From assembly GCA_014800385.1 (NCBI GenBank), contig JAAVGE010000018.1:5941-69940 (forward strand): a stretch of 64,000 nt of DNA. The letters are read 5' to 3'. The notes under the pieces were generated by a model. It did not search any database and had not been told where the DNA came from. It saw only the letters and a list, made by a program, of their open reading frames with translations. Position numbers and translations under genes: made by a program. The DNA comes from Bacteroidales bacterium. GTDB taxonomy: Bacteria; Bacteroidota; Bacteroidia; Bacteroidales; Muribaculaceae. Numbering within the stretch: the first letter of the stretch is position 1; each line of letters starts with the position of its first letter. This document shows positions 50,018 through 58,999 of this stretch, piece by piece.

Positions 50018-50686
50018 ATGATACGCAAACTCCTGTTCATTCTTGTAATGTTGGCTGCAACATGCGTTGCCAATGCAGCCCACGAAACAGTGGATGTCGA
50101 CCTCAACCTCATCAAGGTGGGTGTCACATCTCATCCCGGACGCTACTCCGAACTGACCAACCGTTTTGTCAGCGGTGACACCACCCTTACCTCCAACGAA
50201 CTTGCTACCGTTTACTACGGCTACGCATTCACCTCGGACTATGACCCCACCGACCACTACAACGAACTCACCAACGCTTACACTGACGGTGACTACGACA
50301 AGGTGTGGAAACTCGCCAACCAGGCCATGGAATACAATCCCGTGTCGCTCGACCTCACCATCAAGGCTCTTGTGGCTGCCAATAACATCAACAACCCCGA
50401 GGCTCGCAAAATGATTCCGGTGCTCCAGAACCGCTACGGTATGATCACCCGCATCATTCTGGAATCGGGTGCCGGCACTGACAGCGACTCACCCTTCATT
50501 GTCATCTGCGAGGATGATATTTCGCGCATCATACGCAACGTCATCGGTGCGGAATCTCTTTTAGGTAATGCCAACATCAAAGGGTTGGAAGCCATAAAGA
50601 TTACCCTCCCCAACGATGAACGTCAGCACATCCTCTATTTCGACAATAATCTCCAGCACAAATACGAAAGGGAACACGACAAATAA
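50018..50686 (+). CDS. DUF4919-like secreted protein
   Basis: Signal peptide; ELATVYYGYAF...PTDHYNELTNAYTDGDYDKVWKLANQAMEYNPVSLD. Confidence 0.7.
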   Translation: MIRKLLFILVMLAATCVANAAHETVDVDLNLIKVGVTSHPGRYSELTNRFVSGDTTLTSNELATVYYGYAFTSDYDPTDHYNELTNAYTDGDYDKVWKLANQAMEYNPVSLDLTIKALVAANNINNPEARKMIPVLQNRYGMITRIILESGAGTDSDSPFIVICEDDISRIIRNVIGAESLLGNANIKGLEAIKITLPNDERQHILYFDNNLQHKYEREHDK

Positions 50687-50709
50687 TCTCCCCCGATCAA
50701 ACTGATTTT

Positions 50710-50759
50710 CATCCGGCCCGGTTTCATCTCAATGATGCTCCGGGCCGGATGTTTTTTTC
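50710..50759 (+). terminator. Strong intrinsic terminator after the DUF4919-like gene
   Basis: catccggcccgg...ccgggccggatgttttttt. Confidence 0.9.
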
Positions 50760-50791
50760 TGAACAATATTCAATCGGGGCGTGTTAATATT

Positions 50792-50821
50792 TAGAAACCG
50801 TTTAAATCCAAACTGTTTCTA
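50792..50821. repeat. 30-bp inverted repeat matching the termini of the 4999-5172 element
   Basis: tagaaaccgtttaaatccaaactgtttcta. Confidence 0.6.
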
Positions 50822-50844
50822 AAACATCACACAACTGCAATTAT

Positions 50845-51186
50845 ATGAACAACATACACTCCATATCGCAAGGAACCGTCTCACTTACCTCACCCCGAAA
50901 CTGGGCGTTATCAGCCCTTTTCGTGGGGGCCAGCGTGTTTTTTACCCAACTTTTTCTGCTGCTTACCACTAACTTCGTGGTGTGGTTGCCATTCATGCTG
51001 ATCACACTCTTTGTGGCATATCGCTACGGGTGGAAAATGGGGATGGTCACAGCGATAGTGTCACCCGCTCTGAACTACATCCTTTTTGCGGAACCCGGAG
51101 CCAACACCTTGTCAATAGTAATGTTTGCCGGAGCGCTGATTGTAGGCATAACGGCTCTGACCGCCTTTTGGCGACGCAGTCATTGA
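50845..51186 (+). CDS. Small integral membrane protein
   Basis: 113 aa, several hydrophobic segments, no recognised catalytic motif. Confidence 0.55.
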   Translation: MNNIHSISQGTVSLTSPRNWALSALFVGASVFFTQLFLLLTTNFVVWLPFMLITLFVAYRYGWKMGMVTAIVSPALNYILFAEPGANTLSIVMFAGALIVGITALTAFWRRSH

Positions 51187-51193
51187 GACCACA

Positions 51194-51378
51194 GGAGGGT
51201 GTATCAAAATAGGCGCAGCATCGCCGTATACAGGATTATGCGGCTGCTCCATGGAGCAGCCCTACAGGGCTAACACATTGGTTGTCAAGAGTGTAGGGAT
51301 GCTCCCTGGAGCATCCGCCGAATATACATCACTGTCCACGAACGTACAAGGCTGCATCAATTTTTTGAAACAACCCTC
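51194..51378 (+). repeat. Three-hairpin intergenic repeat, copy B
   Basis: ggctgctccatggagcagcc and ggatgctccctggagcatcc units; same order as copies A and C. Confidence 0.85.
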
Positions 51379-51382
51379 AGGT

Positions 51383-52336
51383 CTAACTTTTCTGAAACTG
51401 TGAGGGTGACATCCCCGACAGATGCTTGAAGTATTTCCCGAAAGCACTCTGATTGCGGAAATTCAGCGCATAAGCCACCTGCTGAATATTCATTCCCGAG
51501 AAGCGAAGCATATTCTTCGCTTCGATCATCACATACTCATCAATCCATTCAACGGCACTGCGGTTAGTGCACTCCTTGATTATCGCTGACAGATATTTCG
51601 GTGATATGCAGAGTTTGTCGGCATAGAATCCGAGCGACCTCTCTCGAGCATAATGCTCATGAATCAGTTCCATGAACGCCTTCACATAGTTAATCCTGCG
51701 CGGACCGCTTGTTTTGGCCGTCGACGAAACCACCCGGCTGCTGACATCCGTAACATAATTATTATCGGCTATCTGAAGCATCTGATAGCACAGGGCAGCG
51801 ATAAGCGAGCGTGAGATATTTTTGGTGTAAATACTTGACGGATTGTTATTTGTAGCATTCTCATTAAGCATTCTCATATAACCCGTCAGCATATCCGCAC
51901 TACCCTTCACATCGAGTATGACAGGCTCGGTAGAGGTTCTGATATGCGCATTACGCAGCACGTTGATATCCAGATTAAGACTTTTGAGAAATTCCTGCGT
52001 CAGAAAAAGTATGTAAACCACTGTCTTAGGTGCTTTTACAGACTTTATTTTCTGAAGCGTACGGGAGTCCGTGACAAGCATGCTCCCGGCGGGAATGAGA
52101 TGAACCTCAGTGTTCAGTTCCATTTCCATTTCTCCGCTTGTAACCATCACGAACGAAAGTCCGGGAAATGACATAGGCTCCTTTAACCCCGGATTATCAA
52201 TCATTTCGGGGGTCAGTTCGAGATGACTGACATGGTAGTCATTACCGAACGTGGTAAAGAAAACCGCATTTTGGCTGATGAAATCGACCACCTCCGGAAG
52301 CGGACGGCAGTCATTACTCCTTTTCATGAGCCGCAC
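51383..52336 (-). CDS. AraC family transcriptional regulator
   Basis: C-terminal double HTH (FYADKLCISPKYLSAIIKE...NIQQVAYALNFRNQSAFGKYFKHLSGMSPSQFQ). Confidence 0.92.
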   Translation of the reverse strand: MRLMKRSNDCRPLPEVVDFISQNAVFFTTFGNDYHVSHLELTPEMIDNPGLKEPMSFPGLSFVMVTSGEMEMELNTEVHLIPAGSMLVTDSRTLQKIKSVKAPKTVVYILFLTQEFLKSLNLDINVLRNAHIRTSTEPVILDVKGSADMLTGYMRMLNENATNNNPSSIYTKNISRSLIAALCYQMLQIADNNYVTDVSSRVVSSTAKTSGPRRINYVKAFMELIHEHYARERSLGFYADKLCISPKYLSAIIKECTNRSAVEWIDEYVMIEAKNMLRFSGMNIQQVAYALNFRNQSAFGKYFKHLSGMSPSQFQKS

Positions 52337-52712
52337 GCTTGATGGTGAGGGGAATCATGATGGAGGTGTAGACCTGAACTGCACCTCCGGCAAGCGTGAA
52401 GGCAAGCCAGTCACGCGCAGACAGCGGTTCATAGAACATGAAGAACGATGCCACACAGAAAAATATCGCTGACCATGACTCCAGACGGTAGAGTCGGCGC
52501 AGACGGTCATGCTTCCCGGTGTAGCGGGTGAACAGACGGGACACCAACAGCAGAACGGCTCCGGCGGTGTATATATATTTATATGTAGCACCGTAGAAAT
52601 AATGTCCGAAGATAGGCAGAAGTGTGCCCACTACTATCAGCAGCATACCCACTGTGGCGAGTATCAGCCATATTCTGGCAGGTTGTTTACCCAAAAGGTC
52701 TGAAGTGTTCAT
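52314..52712 (-). CDS. Hypothetical membrane protein
   Basis: 132 aa, four hydrophobic segments; overlaps neighbours at both ends. Confidence 0.6.
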   Translation of the reverse strand: MNTSDLLGKQPARIWLILATVGMLLIVVGTLLPIFGHYFYGATYKYIYTAGAVLLLVSRLFTRYTGKHDRLRRLYRLESWSAIFFCVASFFMFYEPLSARDWLAFTLAGGAVQVYTSIMIPLTIKRAAHEKE

Positions 52713-53014
52713 TCTTTGACAATGATAAAAACGTCCTCATCATCACGCTGCATGTGATACTGCTCGCGGACAATCTTCTCCATTGTCTGCGGATCGGTTT
52801 TGAGTCGGGCGTTGCGTTCGCGATAATAATTAATGGAGTCACGGTTCAGTTTGATTTCGGCTTTCAGTTCCTCAATCTGCCGCTTGTATTCATGTGTTTT
52901 CAGAACCGAATGTTCATTAAAGAACAGCAGGAACACAATGAAAGCCGCCACTATCAGCAATGTGAAGGAGAAGTAGCGTCTGCACCATGAGAATATTCGT
53001 TTGAATTTTTCCAT
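52709..53014 (-). CDS. FtsB/DivIC-family septum formation initiator-like protein
   Basis: Single TM then coiled-coil IEELKAEIKLNRDSINYYRERNARLKTDPQTMEKIVREQYHMQRDDEDVFII. Confidence 0.75.
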   Translation of the reverse strand: MEKFKRIFSWCRRYFSFTLLIVAAFIVFLLFFNEHSVLKTHEYKRQIEELKAEIKLNRDSINYYRERNARLKTDPQTMEKIVREQYHMQRDDEDVFIIVKE

Positions 53015-53084
53015 CTGCCACAAAGTTACGCAAAGTTTCTGAGAATAAGGTAACCTGTGGCAGGAATTTAACACGAATTAATTG

Positions 53085-54365
53085 TCACTCCCGGCTTTTC
53101 TCCGGCATGCGGGCACCGCGCAGAATTAATCTCAGCGCCTGCGAGTAGGTGAAATAAGACCATGTCCAGGAAAGGAGCACTGTCAGTTTGTTGCGCATCC
53201 CCAGTATTGACACCAGGTGTATCCCCATCCACACCAGCCATGCGGGCCACCCACCGAAATGAAGTCGTGGCAGGTCGACCACGGCGCGGTTGCGTCCTAC
53301 GGTTGCCATCGACCCTTTATCCTTGTAGTGGAACGGACGTTTTCCGTAACCGGCATTCAGATTATACGCCAGTGTATCGGCCTGCTGAATCGCCACCTGT
53401 GCCAACTGCGGGTGACCGTGGGGATAAGCCTCATCGGCGGTCATCAGGCTGATGTCGCCGACGGCATAGATATTCTCCATATCTTTCACACGGTTGAAGC
53501 CATCGACTTCGATACGTCCGCCACGTCCGATGTGGGGTGTCGCTCCGGTGAAGGTGAACGGCACGGCAGCCACACCGGCAGTCCATATCAACATCCCGGC
53601 AGGAAGTTGTGTGCCATCGCTCAGTGTCACCGTCTCCCCATCGTAAGCGGTCATGTTTACCCCCAAGCGGGTGTTGACCATCAGTTTTTCCAGATATTTC
53701 TTTGCCTTGACCGACGACTTCTCGCTCATGGCCTGGAGCAGTCGGTCGGTTCCCTCAACAATGGTTATTTTCAGTTCATCACGGTTGAGTTCGGGGTACT
53801 CGCGCGAAATGGTATAACGCTTCATCTCACCAAGCGCACCTGCCACCTCAACACCTGTGGGACCTCCCCCTACCACAACGAAACTCAGAAGCCTGCGGCG
53901 TTTTGCCGAGTCATGCGTAGCCACAGCCTCCTCCAGACGCTGCAGGATGTCGTTACGACACCGTATGGCCTGTTCGACTGATTTCATCGTGTAGACCTTT
54001 TTCTCCAGGTCGGGCATATTGAAGAAATTGTTGGTCGTTCCGGCGGCTATAATCAGCCGGTCATAGTGGATGGTCTCCCCCAACGAGGTGTGAACTGTTT
54101 TTCGGGTGGTGTTGATTTCCTCGACCTTACCCATGTGGAAACGCGCATCCTCCCGGATATAACGCCTCACCTCACGTCGCAGTGGGAAACTTATGCCAGA
54201 CGGCTCGATTCCTCCCGATGCAATCTGATAAAACAACGGGGGGAAACTATGATAGTTGTTAGTGTCAATAATGGTTATCCTATACTTGTCGCGGTTGAGT
54301 TTTTTCAGCAGATTAAGCCCGGCAAACCCACCGCCGATTATAACGATATGTTCCTTCTCAGTCAT
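53085..54365 (-). CDS. NAD(P)/FAD-dependent oxidoreductase, type II NADH dehydrogenase
   Basis: IVIIGGGFAGLNLLKKL, VVVGGGPTGVEVAGAL and NIYAVGDISL motifs; C-terminal membrane helix. Confidence 0.88.
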   Translation of the reverse strand: MTEKEHIVIIGGGFAGLNLLKKLNRDKYRITIIDTNNYHSFPPLFYQIASGGIEPSGISFPLRREVRRYIREDARFHMGKVEEINTTRKTVHTSLGETIHYDRLIIAAGTTNNFFNMPDLEKKVYTMKSVEQAIRCRNDILQRLEEAVATHDSAKRRRLLSFVVVGGGPTGVEVAGALGEMKRYTISREYPELNRDELKITIVEGTDRLLQAMSEKSSVKAKKYLEKLMVNTRLGVNMTAYDGETVTLSDGTQLPAGMLIWTAGVAAVPFTFTGATPHIGRGGRIEVDGFNRVKDMENIYAVGDISLMTADEAYPHGHPQLAQVAIQQADTLAYNLNAGYGKRPFHYKDKGSMATVGRNRAVVDLPRLHFGGWPAWLVWMGIHLVSILGMRNKLTVLLSWTWSYFTYSQALRLILRGARMPEKSRE

Positions 54366-54489
54366 AAATAGTGTGTGAATTTCAGTTTTATGCATAACAA
54401 ATTCAGATACTCAAAAGTTTCTTAGAGAGTGTTTGGATTTAAATGCTTTTAGCACAAAGAGAGATTTGGTGTGCTTTGACAGGAGTATC

Positions 54490-54683
54490 TGTAAAAATAG
54501 GCGCAGCCTCGCAGTATACAGGATTATGCGGCTGCTCCATGGAGCAGCCCTACAGGGCTAATACACTGACTGTCAAGAGAGTAGGGATGCTCCCTGGAGC
54601 ATCCGCCGAATATACCTCACTCTCCATGAACGCACAACACATAAAAAAATACAGGCTGCATCAATTTTTTTTGACACAGCCCT
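54490..54683 (+). repeat. Three-hairpin intergenic repeat, copy C
   Basis: Palindromes at 54530-54549, 54585-54604 and 54654-54681. Confidence 0.85.
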
Positions 54684-54706
54684 CAACTGCGATGAGAAAG
54701 ATGGAT

Positions 54707-55678
54707 TTATTTTTCGCGGGCGATAACAAAGTCGAACAGTTGGCGCAGAACATCCACTGTTTCGTTTTGGGGGAGTTGGCAGAGAACACCCTCGGCCTCA
54801 CGGCGCAGACGTTCCATGGTTTCGTAGGCATAGTCGATACCGCCGTTTGCCTTGGCGAACTCTATCAGGCTGTTTATCTCCTGATTGGTGAGTTGCTCTT
54901 TTTTCACCAGCGCCTTCATCTCTTCGCTCCCCTCGATGCCGGGAGTGATCAGGGTGTGGAGCAGCGGTAGCGTCACCTTACCTTCACGCAGGTCATTGCC
55001 GGTGGGCTTACCTATTTTTTCATCCGAGAAATAGTCAAAAATATCGTCGCGTATCTGGAAGCATAGTCCCAACAGGCGTGCATATTCTGACAGCAGTTTA
55101 ATCTGCTCTTCCGGGGCATCGGCTGCGAACGCGCCTATCTCCACGCAACTGATGAACAGCGATGCTGTTTTGTGGTAGATGATGCGGAAGTATGATTCTT
55201 CGGACAGACTGTGGTCCATGGCGTTGAAAATCTGGTCCAGTTCACCGGTGGAAAGGAGCAGACCCAGGCGTGTCACGGAGTTGATGATGCGGATGTTATC
55301 CGTTTCGATAGCCTTGCATAGAGCCGATGACACGAAGAAGTCGCCCATCAGCACGGCTATTCGGTTGTCCCAGATTCCGTTGATGGTCATTTCGCCACGG
55401 CGCATCTTGGTTTCGTCAATAACGTCGTCATGCACCAGCGATGCGTTGTGGAGCAGTTCTACGGAGGCACCCGCCACGATCGCCTTCTCGGTGATTTTGC
55501 CGAACATCCCCGCGCTGAGAAGCACTAACAGCGGTCGTATCTGTTTACCTTTGACTTTGAGATAGCGGGTCACAATCTCGTTGATCAGCGGATTGGATGA
55601 ATGCAACATCGCCACGATCTCGTTGTTCATTCTTTCGAGTTCGGGTGCCAGTTGCTGCTGTATCTCTTTTAATGTCAT
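54707..55678 (-). CDS. Polyprenyl synthetase family protein
   Basis: HDDVIDETKMRRG (FARM-like DDxxD) and RDDIFDYFSDEKIGKPTGNDLREGKVTLPL (SARM). Confidence 0.93.
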   Translation of the reverse strand: MTLKEIQQQLAPELERMNNEIVAMLHSSNPLINEIVTRYLKVKGKQIRPLLVLLSAGMFGKITEKAIVAGASVELLHNASLVHDDVIDETKMRRGEMTINGIWDNRIAVLMGDFFVSSALCKAIETDNIRIINSVTRLGLLLSTGELDQIFNAMDHSLSEESYFRIIYHKTASLFISCVEIGAFAADAPEEQIKLLSEYARLLGLCFQIRDDIFDYFSDEKIGKPTGNDLREGKVTLPLLHTLITPGIEGSEEMKALVKKEQLTNQEINSLIEFAKANGGIDYAYETMERLRREAEGVLCQLPQNETVDVLRQLFDFVIAREK

Positions 55679-55788
55679 AAGTGGTTTGGCTGTGATTAAG
55701 GGGGTATTCGCAAATTCCGGTGCAAATTTAGCAATTTAATTAGATAAAATCACTAATTTTATGCTCAAATTTGAATAAACGCTTAATT

Positions 55789-58536
55789 ATGGAACAGAAA
55801 AAGTTATTTCTCCTGGATGCCTACGCGCTGATTTACCGAGCCTACTACGCCCTTATCCGTGCCCCGAGGGTAACGAGCAAGGGGCTGAACACCTCGGCCA
55901 TATTCGGGTTCTGCAACACTCTGGAGGAGATTCTGAAAAAGGAAAATCCCACTCACATCGCGGTTTGTTTCGACCCGAAAGGGGGTCACACGTTCCGCCA
56001 TGACGCCTACCCCGAGTATAAGGCGCAGCGCGACGCGCAACCGGAGGATATAACGCTGTCCATCCCTTATATCAAACGTATTATCGAGGCTTACAGGATT
56101 CCGGTGGTGGAGATGCCGGGCTACGAGGCTGACGACATCATCGGCACTCTGTCGCGCATGGCCGAAAAGGAAGGGTTCGACACCTACATGATGACCCCCG
56201 ACAAGGATTACGGTCAGTTGGTGACGGAGCACGTGTTCATGTATCGCCCGGCGCTGAAGGGTCAGGGGTTTGAAATACGCGGTGTCAGTCAGGTCTGCGA
56301 ACGCTACGACATTGATTCTCCGCTTCAGGTGATCGACCTGTTGGCTCTGGAGGGGGATGCTTCCGACAATATTCCGGGATGCCCGGGTGTGGGGGAGAAA
56401 ACCGCTTCAAAACTGATCAAGCAGTTCGGGAGTGTGGAAAATATGCTCAGCCACACCGACGAGATTAAAGGTGCGCTTCGCAAGAAAGTGGAGGAGAATG
56501 CCGAAAAAATCAGTTTCTCCAAGTTCTTGGCCACAATCAAAACCGATGTGCCGGTTACCGTCACCCCTGACGACCTCATACGCCGTGAACCTGACTGCGC
56601 CGAACTGCGCAAGGTTTACGAGGAACTGGAGTTCCGCACCTTCTTGGCACGATTGGGAGGTGACGGGTCCACCTCTGCCGCGGAGAAAGCGGCTACGGCG
56701 GGTCAGCCTTCGCTCTTCGACTTCATGGATGAGCCCGACTCACCTGCCGACGGTTCTCAGGTCAAGGGTAACACCGAGAATGAGGTTACCACCCTGGCCG
56801 ACGCCGATGCCGTGAAACAATTTGTAGAGGACGCGCTGAGCCATGACACCGTGGCGGTGGCTCTTTACAGCATAGGCCAGGAGGCCATGCGTGCCCGATG
56901 GCTCGGAGTGGCGGCTTCTTTCGAGTCGGGGAAGAGTGTCTACATCCCTCTGTCTGACTTCGAAGCGGAACGTCGCGACCTGCTCTCAGCCCTGGCACCG
57001 CTGTTCAACTCCACCACCTGCATTGTCAGCCACGATGTCAAACGCGACATGGTTCTGCTGCAACGTGAAGGGATTGACTTCACCGCACCCTACGCCGACA
57101 CCTCCGTGGCACATTACCTGCTTCAGCCCGAAATGCGTCACTCGCTCAGCCAGGTGGCACTGACAATTTTAGGTGTAGAATTCGCCCCGTTCGACGATAA
57201 GAAACCCTATGCTCCGATACTGACCGAACCGGCACCTGTGTTCGGACTGTGTGCCTCGCTTACACTGCAGTTACACAAGGCATTGCGTCCGATGCTTGCC
57301 CAGTCGGGGGTCGACGGACTGCTCGACGATATTGAATTGCCCTTCGTTCGTGTGCTGGCCTCGATGGAAATGGCGGGCGCGCGTATCGATGTGCCTGAAC
57401 TCAACCGTCTGTCGCATCAGTTGACCCAACGTCTGGAGTCAATAGAGAGTGAAATCTACGAACTGGCCGGTACGGTGTTCAACGTGGCAAGTCCCTCGCA
57501 GGTGGGTGAAATATTGTTTGACAAACTGAAAATCGACCCCAAAGCGAAACGCACCAAGCGTGGCGCATACTCCACCACTGAGGAGATACTGGAGAAATAC
57601 GCCCCGTCACACCCCATAGTGGGTCTGATACTCAAAAGCCGCGGTCTACGCAAACTTCTGGCCACCTACATCAATGCCCTGCCCCATCTCATCAACCCCG
57701 AAACCGGGAAAATTCATACCACATACAATCAGACCGTTACCGCAACCGGACGCATATCAAGCACCAACCCCAACCTGCAGAACATTCCGATCCGCACCGA
57801 CGACGGACGCGAAATACGCCGTGCTTTCATCGCCGACGAGGGGGACCTGTTCATCTCAGCCGACTACTCGCAGATTGAACTTCGTCTGTTGGCCAACCTG
57901 AGCAAGGATGAAGCGATGATATCCTCATTCCTCAGCGGCACCGATTTCCACACCGCAACAGCCGCCTTGATATATAAGGTGCCGGTAGAGGAGGTCACCG
58001 ACCAGCAGCGCCGCAATGCCAAGACGGCAAATTTCGGCATTGTCTACGGCATATCGGCCTTCGGACTGTCGGAACGGTTGGGCATCCCCCGCGCCGAAGC
58101 CAAAGCGTTGATTGACGGATACTTCGCCTCTTATCCCGGAGTGAGCCGATACATCGATGATTCCATCCGTGAGGCACGCGAAAAAGGATATGTCACCACC
58201 ATCATGGGACGCCGGCGATATCTGCCCGACATCAACTCGCGCAATGCCGTGGTCCGTGGCTATGCCGAACGTAATGCCGTCAATGCCCCAATTCAGGGGT
58301 CGGCAGCCGACATCATCAAAAAAGCCATGATTGACATCTATCGTGAAATGACCGGGCGCAAACTACGCTCCCGCATGATAATGCAGGTTCATGACGAACT
58401 CATCTTCAATGTTGTACCCGACGAACTGGAAGTCATGCAACAGATGATAACCGAGAAAATGATGAATGCCTACTGTGGAAAAGTACCCCTGGAGGTATCG
58501 GCAGGGGTGGCAACCAACTGGCTTGATGCGCACTAA
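55789..58536 (+). CDS. polA: DNA polymerase I
   Basis: 5' nuclease domain, SADYSQIELRLLANLS motif A, RRNAKTANFGIVYGIS motif B and MQVHDELIFNV motif C. Confidence 0.97.
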   Translation: MEQKKLFLLDAYALIYRAYYALIRAPRVTSKGLNTSAIFGFCNTLEEILKKENPTHIAVCFDPKGGHTFRHDAYPEYKAQRDAQPEDITLSIPYIKRIIEAYRIPVVEMPGYEADDIIGTLSRMAEKEGFDTYMMTPDKDYGQLVTEHVFMYRPALKGQGFEIRGVSQVCERYDIDSPLQVIDLLALEGDASDNIPGCPGVGEKTASKLIKQFGSVENMLSHTDEIKGALRKKVEENAEKISFSKFLATIKTDVPVTVTPDDLIRREPDCAELRKVYEELEFRTFLARLGGDGSTSAAEKAATAGQPSLFDFMDEPDSPADGSQVKGNTENEVTTLADADAVKQFVEDALSHDTVAVALYSIGQEAMRARWLGVAASFESGKSVYIPLSDFEAERRDLLSALAPLFNSTTCIVSHDVKRDMVLLQREGIDFTAPYADTSVAHYLLQPEMRHSLSQVALTILGVEFAPFDDKKPYAPILTEPAPVFGLCASLTLQLHKALRPMLAQSGVDGLLDDIELPFVRVLASMEMAGARIDVPELNRLSHQLTQRLESIESEIYELAGTVFNVASPSQVGEILFDKLKIDPKAKRTKRGAYSTTEEILEKYAPSHPIVGLILKSRGLRKLLATYINALPHLINPETGKIHTTYNQTVTATGRISSTNPNLQNIPIRTDDGREIRRAFIADEGDLFISADYSQIELRLLANLSKDEAMISSFLSGTDFHTATAALIYKVPVEEVTDQQRRNAKTANFGIVYGISAFGLSERLGIPRAEAKALIDGYFASYPGVSRYIDDSIREAREKGYVTTIMGRRRYLPDINSRNAVVRGYAERNAVNAPIQGSAADIIKKAMIDIYREMTGRKLRSRMIMQVHDELIFNVVPDELEVMQQMITEKMMNAYCGKVPLEVSAGVATNWLDAH

Positions 58537-58612
58537 GAAACTGTTATATGAAAATAATATTAAGAAAACATTAATAAACGTTAACCATGCTTTAAGTATG
58601 AAATAATATTAT

Positions 58613-58620
58613 TAACTTTG
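58613..58620 (+). promoter_or_regulatory. -7 box TAACTTTG of a candidate ncRNA
   Basis: TAnnTTTG consensus with no following ORF before the terminator. Confidence 0.45.
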
Positions 58621-58626
58621 CACGTG

Positions 58627-58882
58627 AAAAATGGCTCCTAAACCCAATTTTTCAAATCTAATTAACTTTTACAACTCACGGATTTGAGAAAAAGGCGAAT
58701 TGCCGGTAAAACAAGTTGCGAAACCCCCTTTTGCAGCAATTATTTAGGAGTGATGTGAAAAATGTAAGTATGATATAATCTCAACACCTATAGTTGAAAA
58801 ATCAACTATTTTCAAATCATCAACCTGCCTTTTGGCTCAGTCCGAGATTCCTTGTTGAAAGGAGTAACCGGACTTTTTTTTT
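58627..58882 (+). ncRNA. Candidate structured noncoding RNA of about 255 nt, family not recognised
   Basis: Lies between TAACTTTG and a strong terminator; ctcctaaa (58635-58642) pairs perfectly with tttaggag (58743-58750); no convincing ORF. Confidence 0.45.
58839..58882 (+). terminator. Intrinsic terminator
   Basis: agtccg-agattcctt-gttg-aaaggagtaac-cggact followed by nine T. Confidence 0.85.
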
Positions 58883-58999
58883 GCACCTTCTATACAGTGT
58901 ACCTGTCAAGCACGCCTCCTCTTCGATGACCTGCTTCCTGTCTATGCCATTTGACAGAAGAAATGATGCTATATAGAGCAGGCGTGATATTTTTTATAC

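Noticed and set aside
54443-54970. 175-aa plus-strand ORF
   Set aside because: The first third is repeat copy C and the remainder is antisense to the polyprenyl synthetase gene; not a credible single protein. The repeat-internal frame is reported separately.
58794-58976. 60-aa ORF after polA
   Set aside because: Runs through the strong terminator at 58839-58882 and has no family features.
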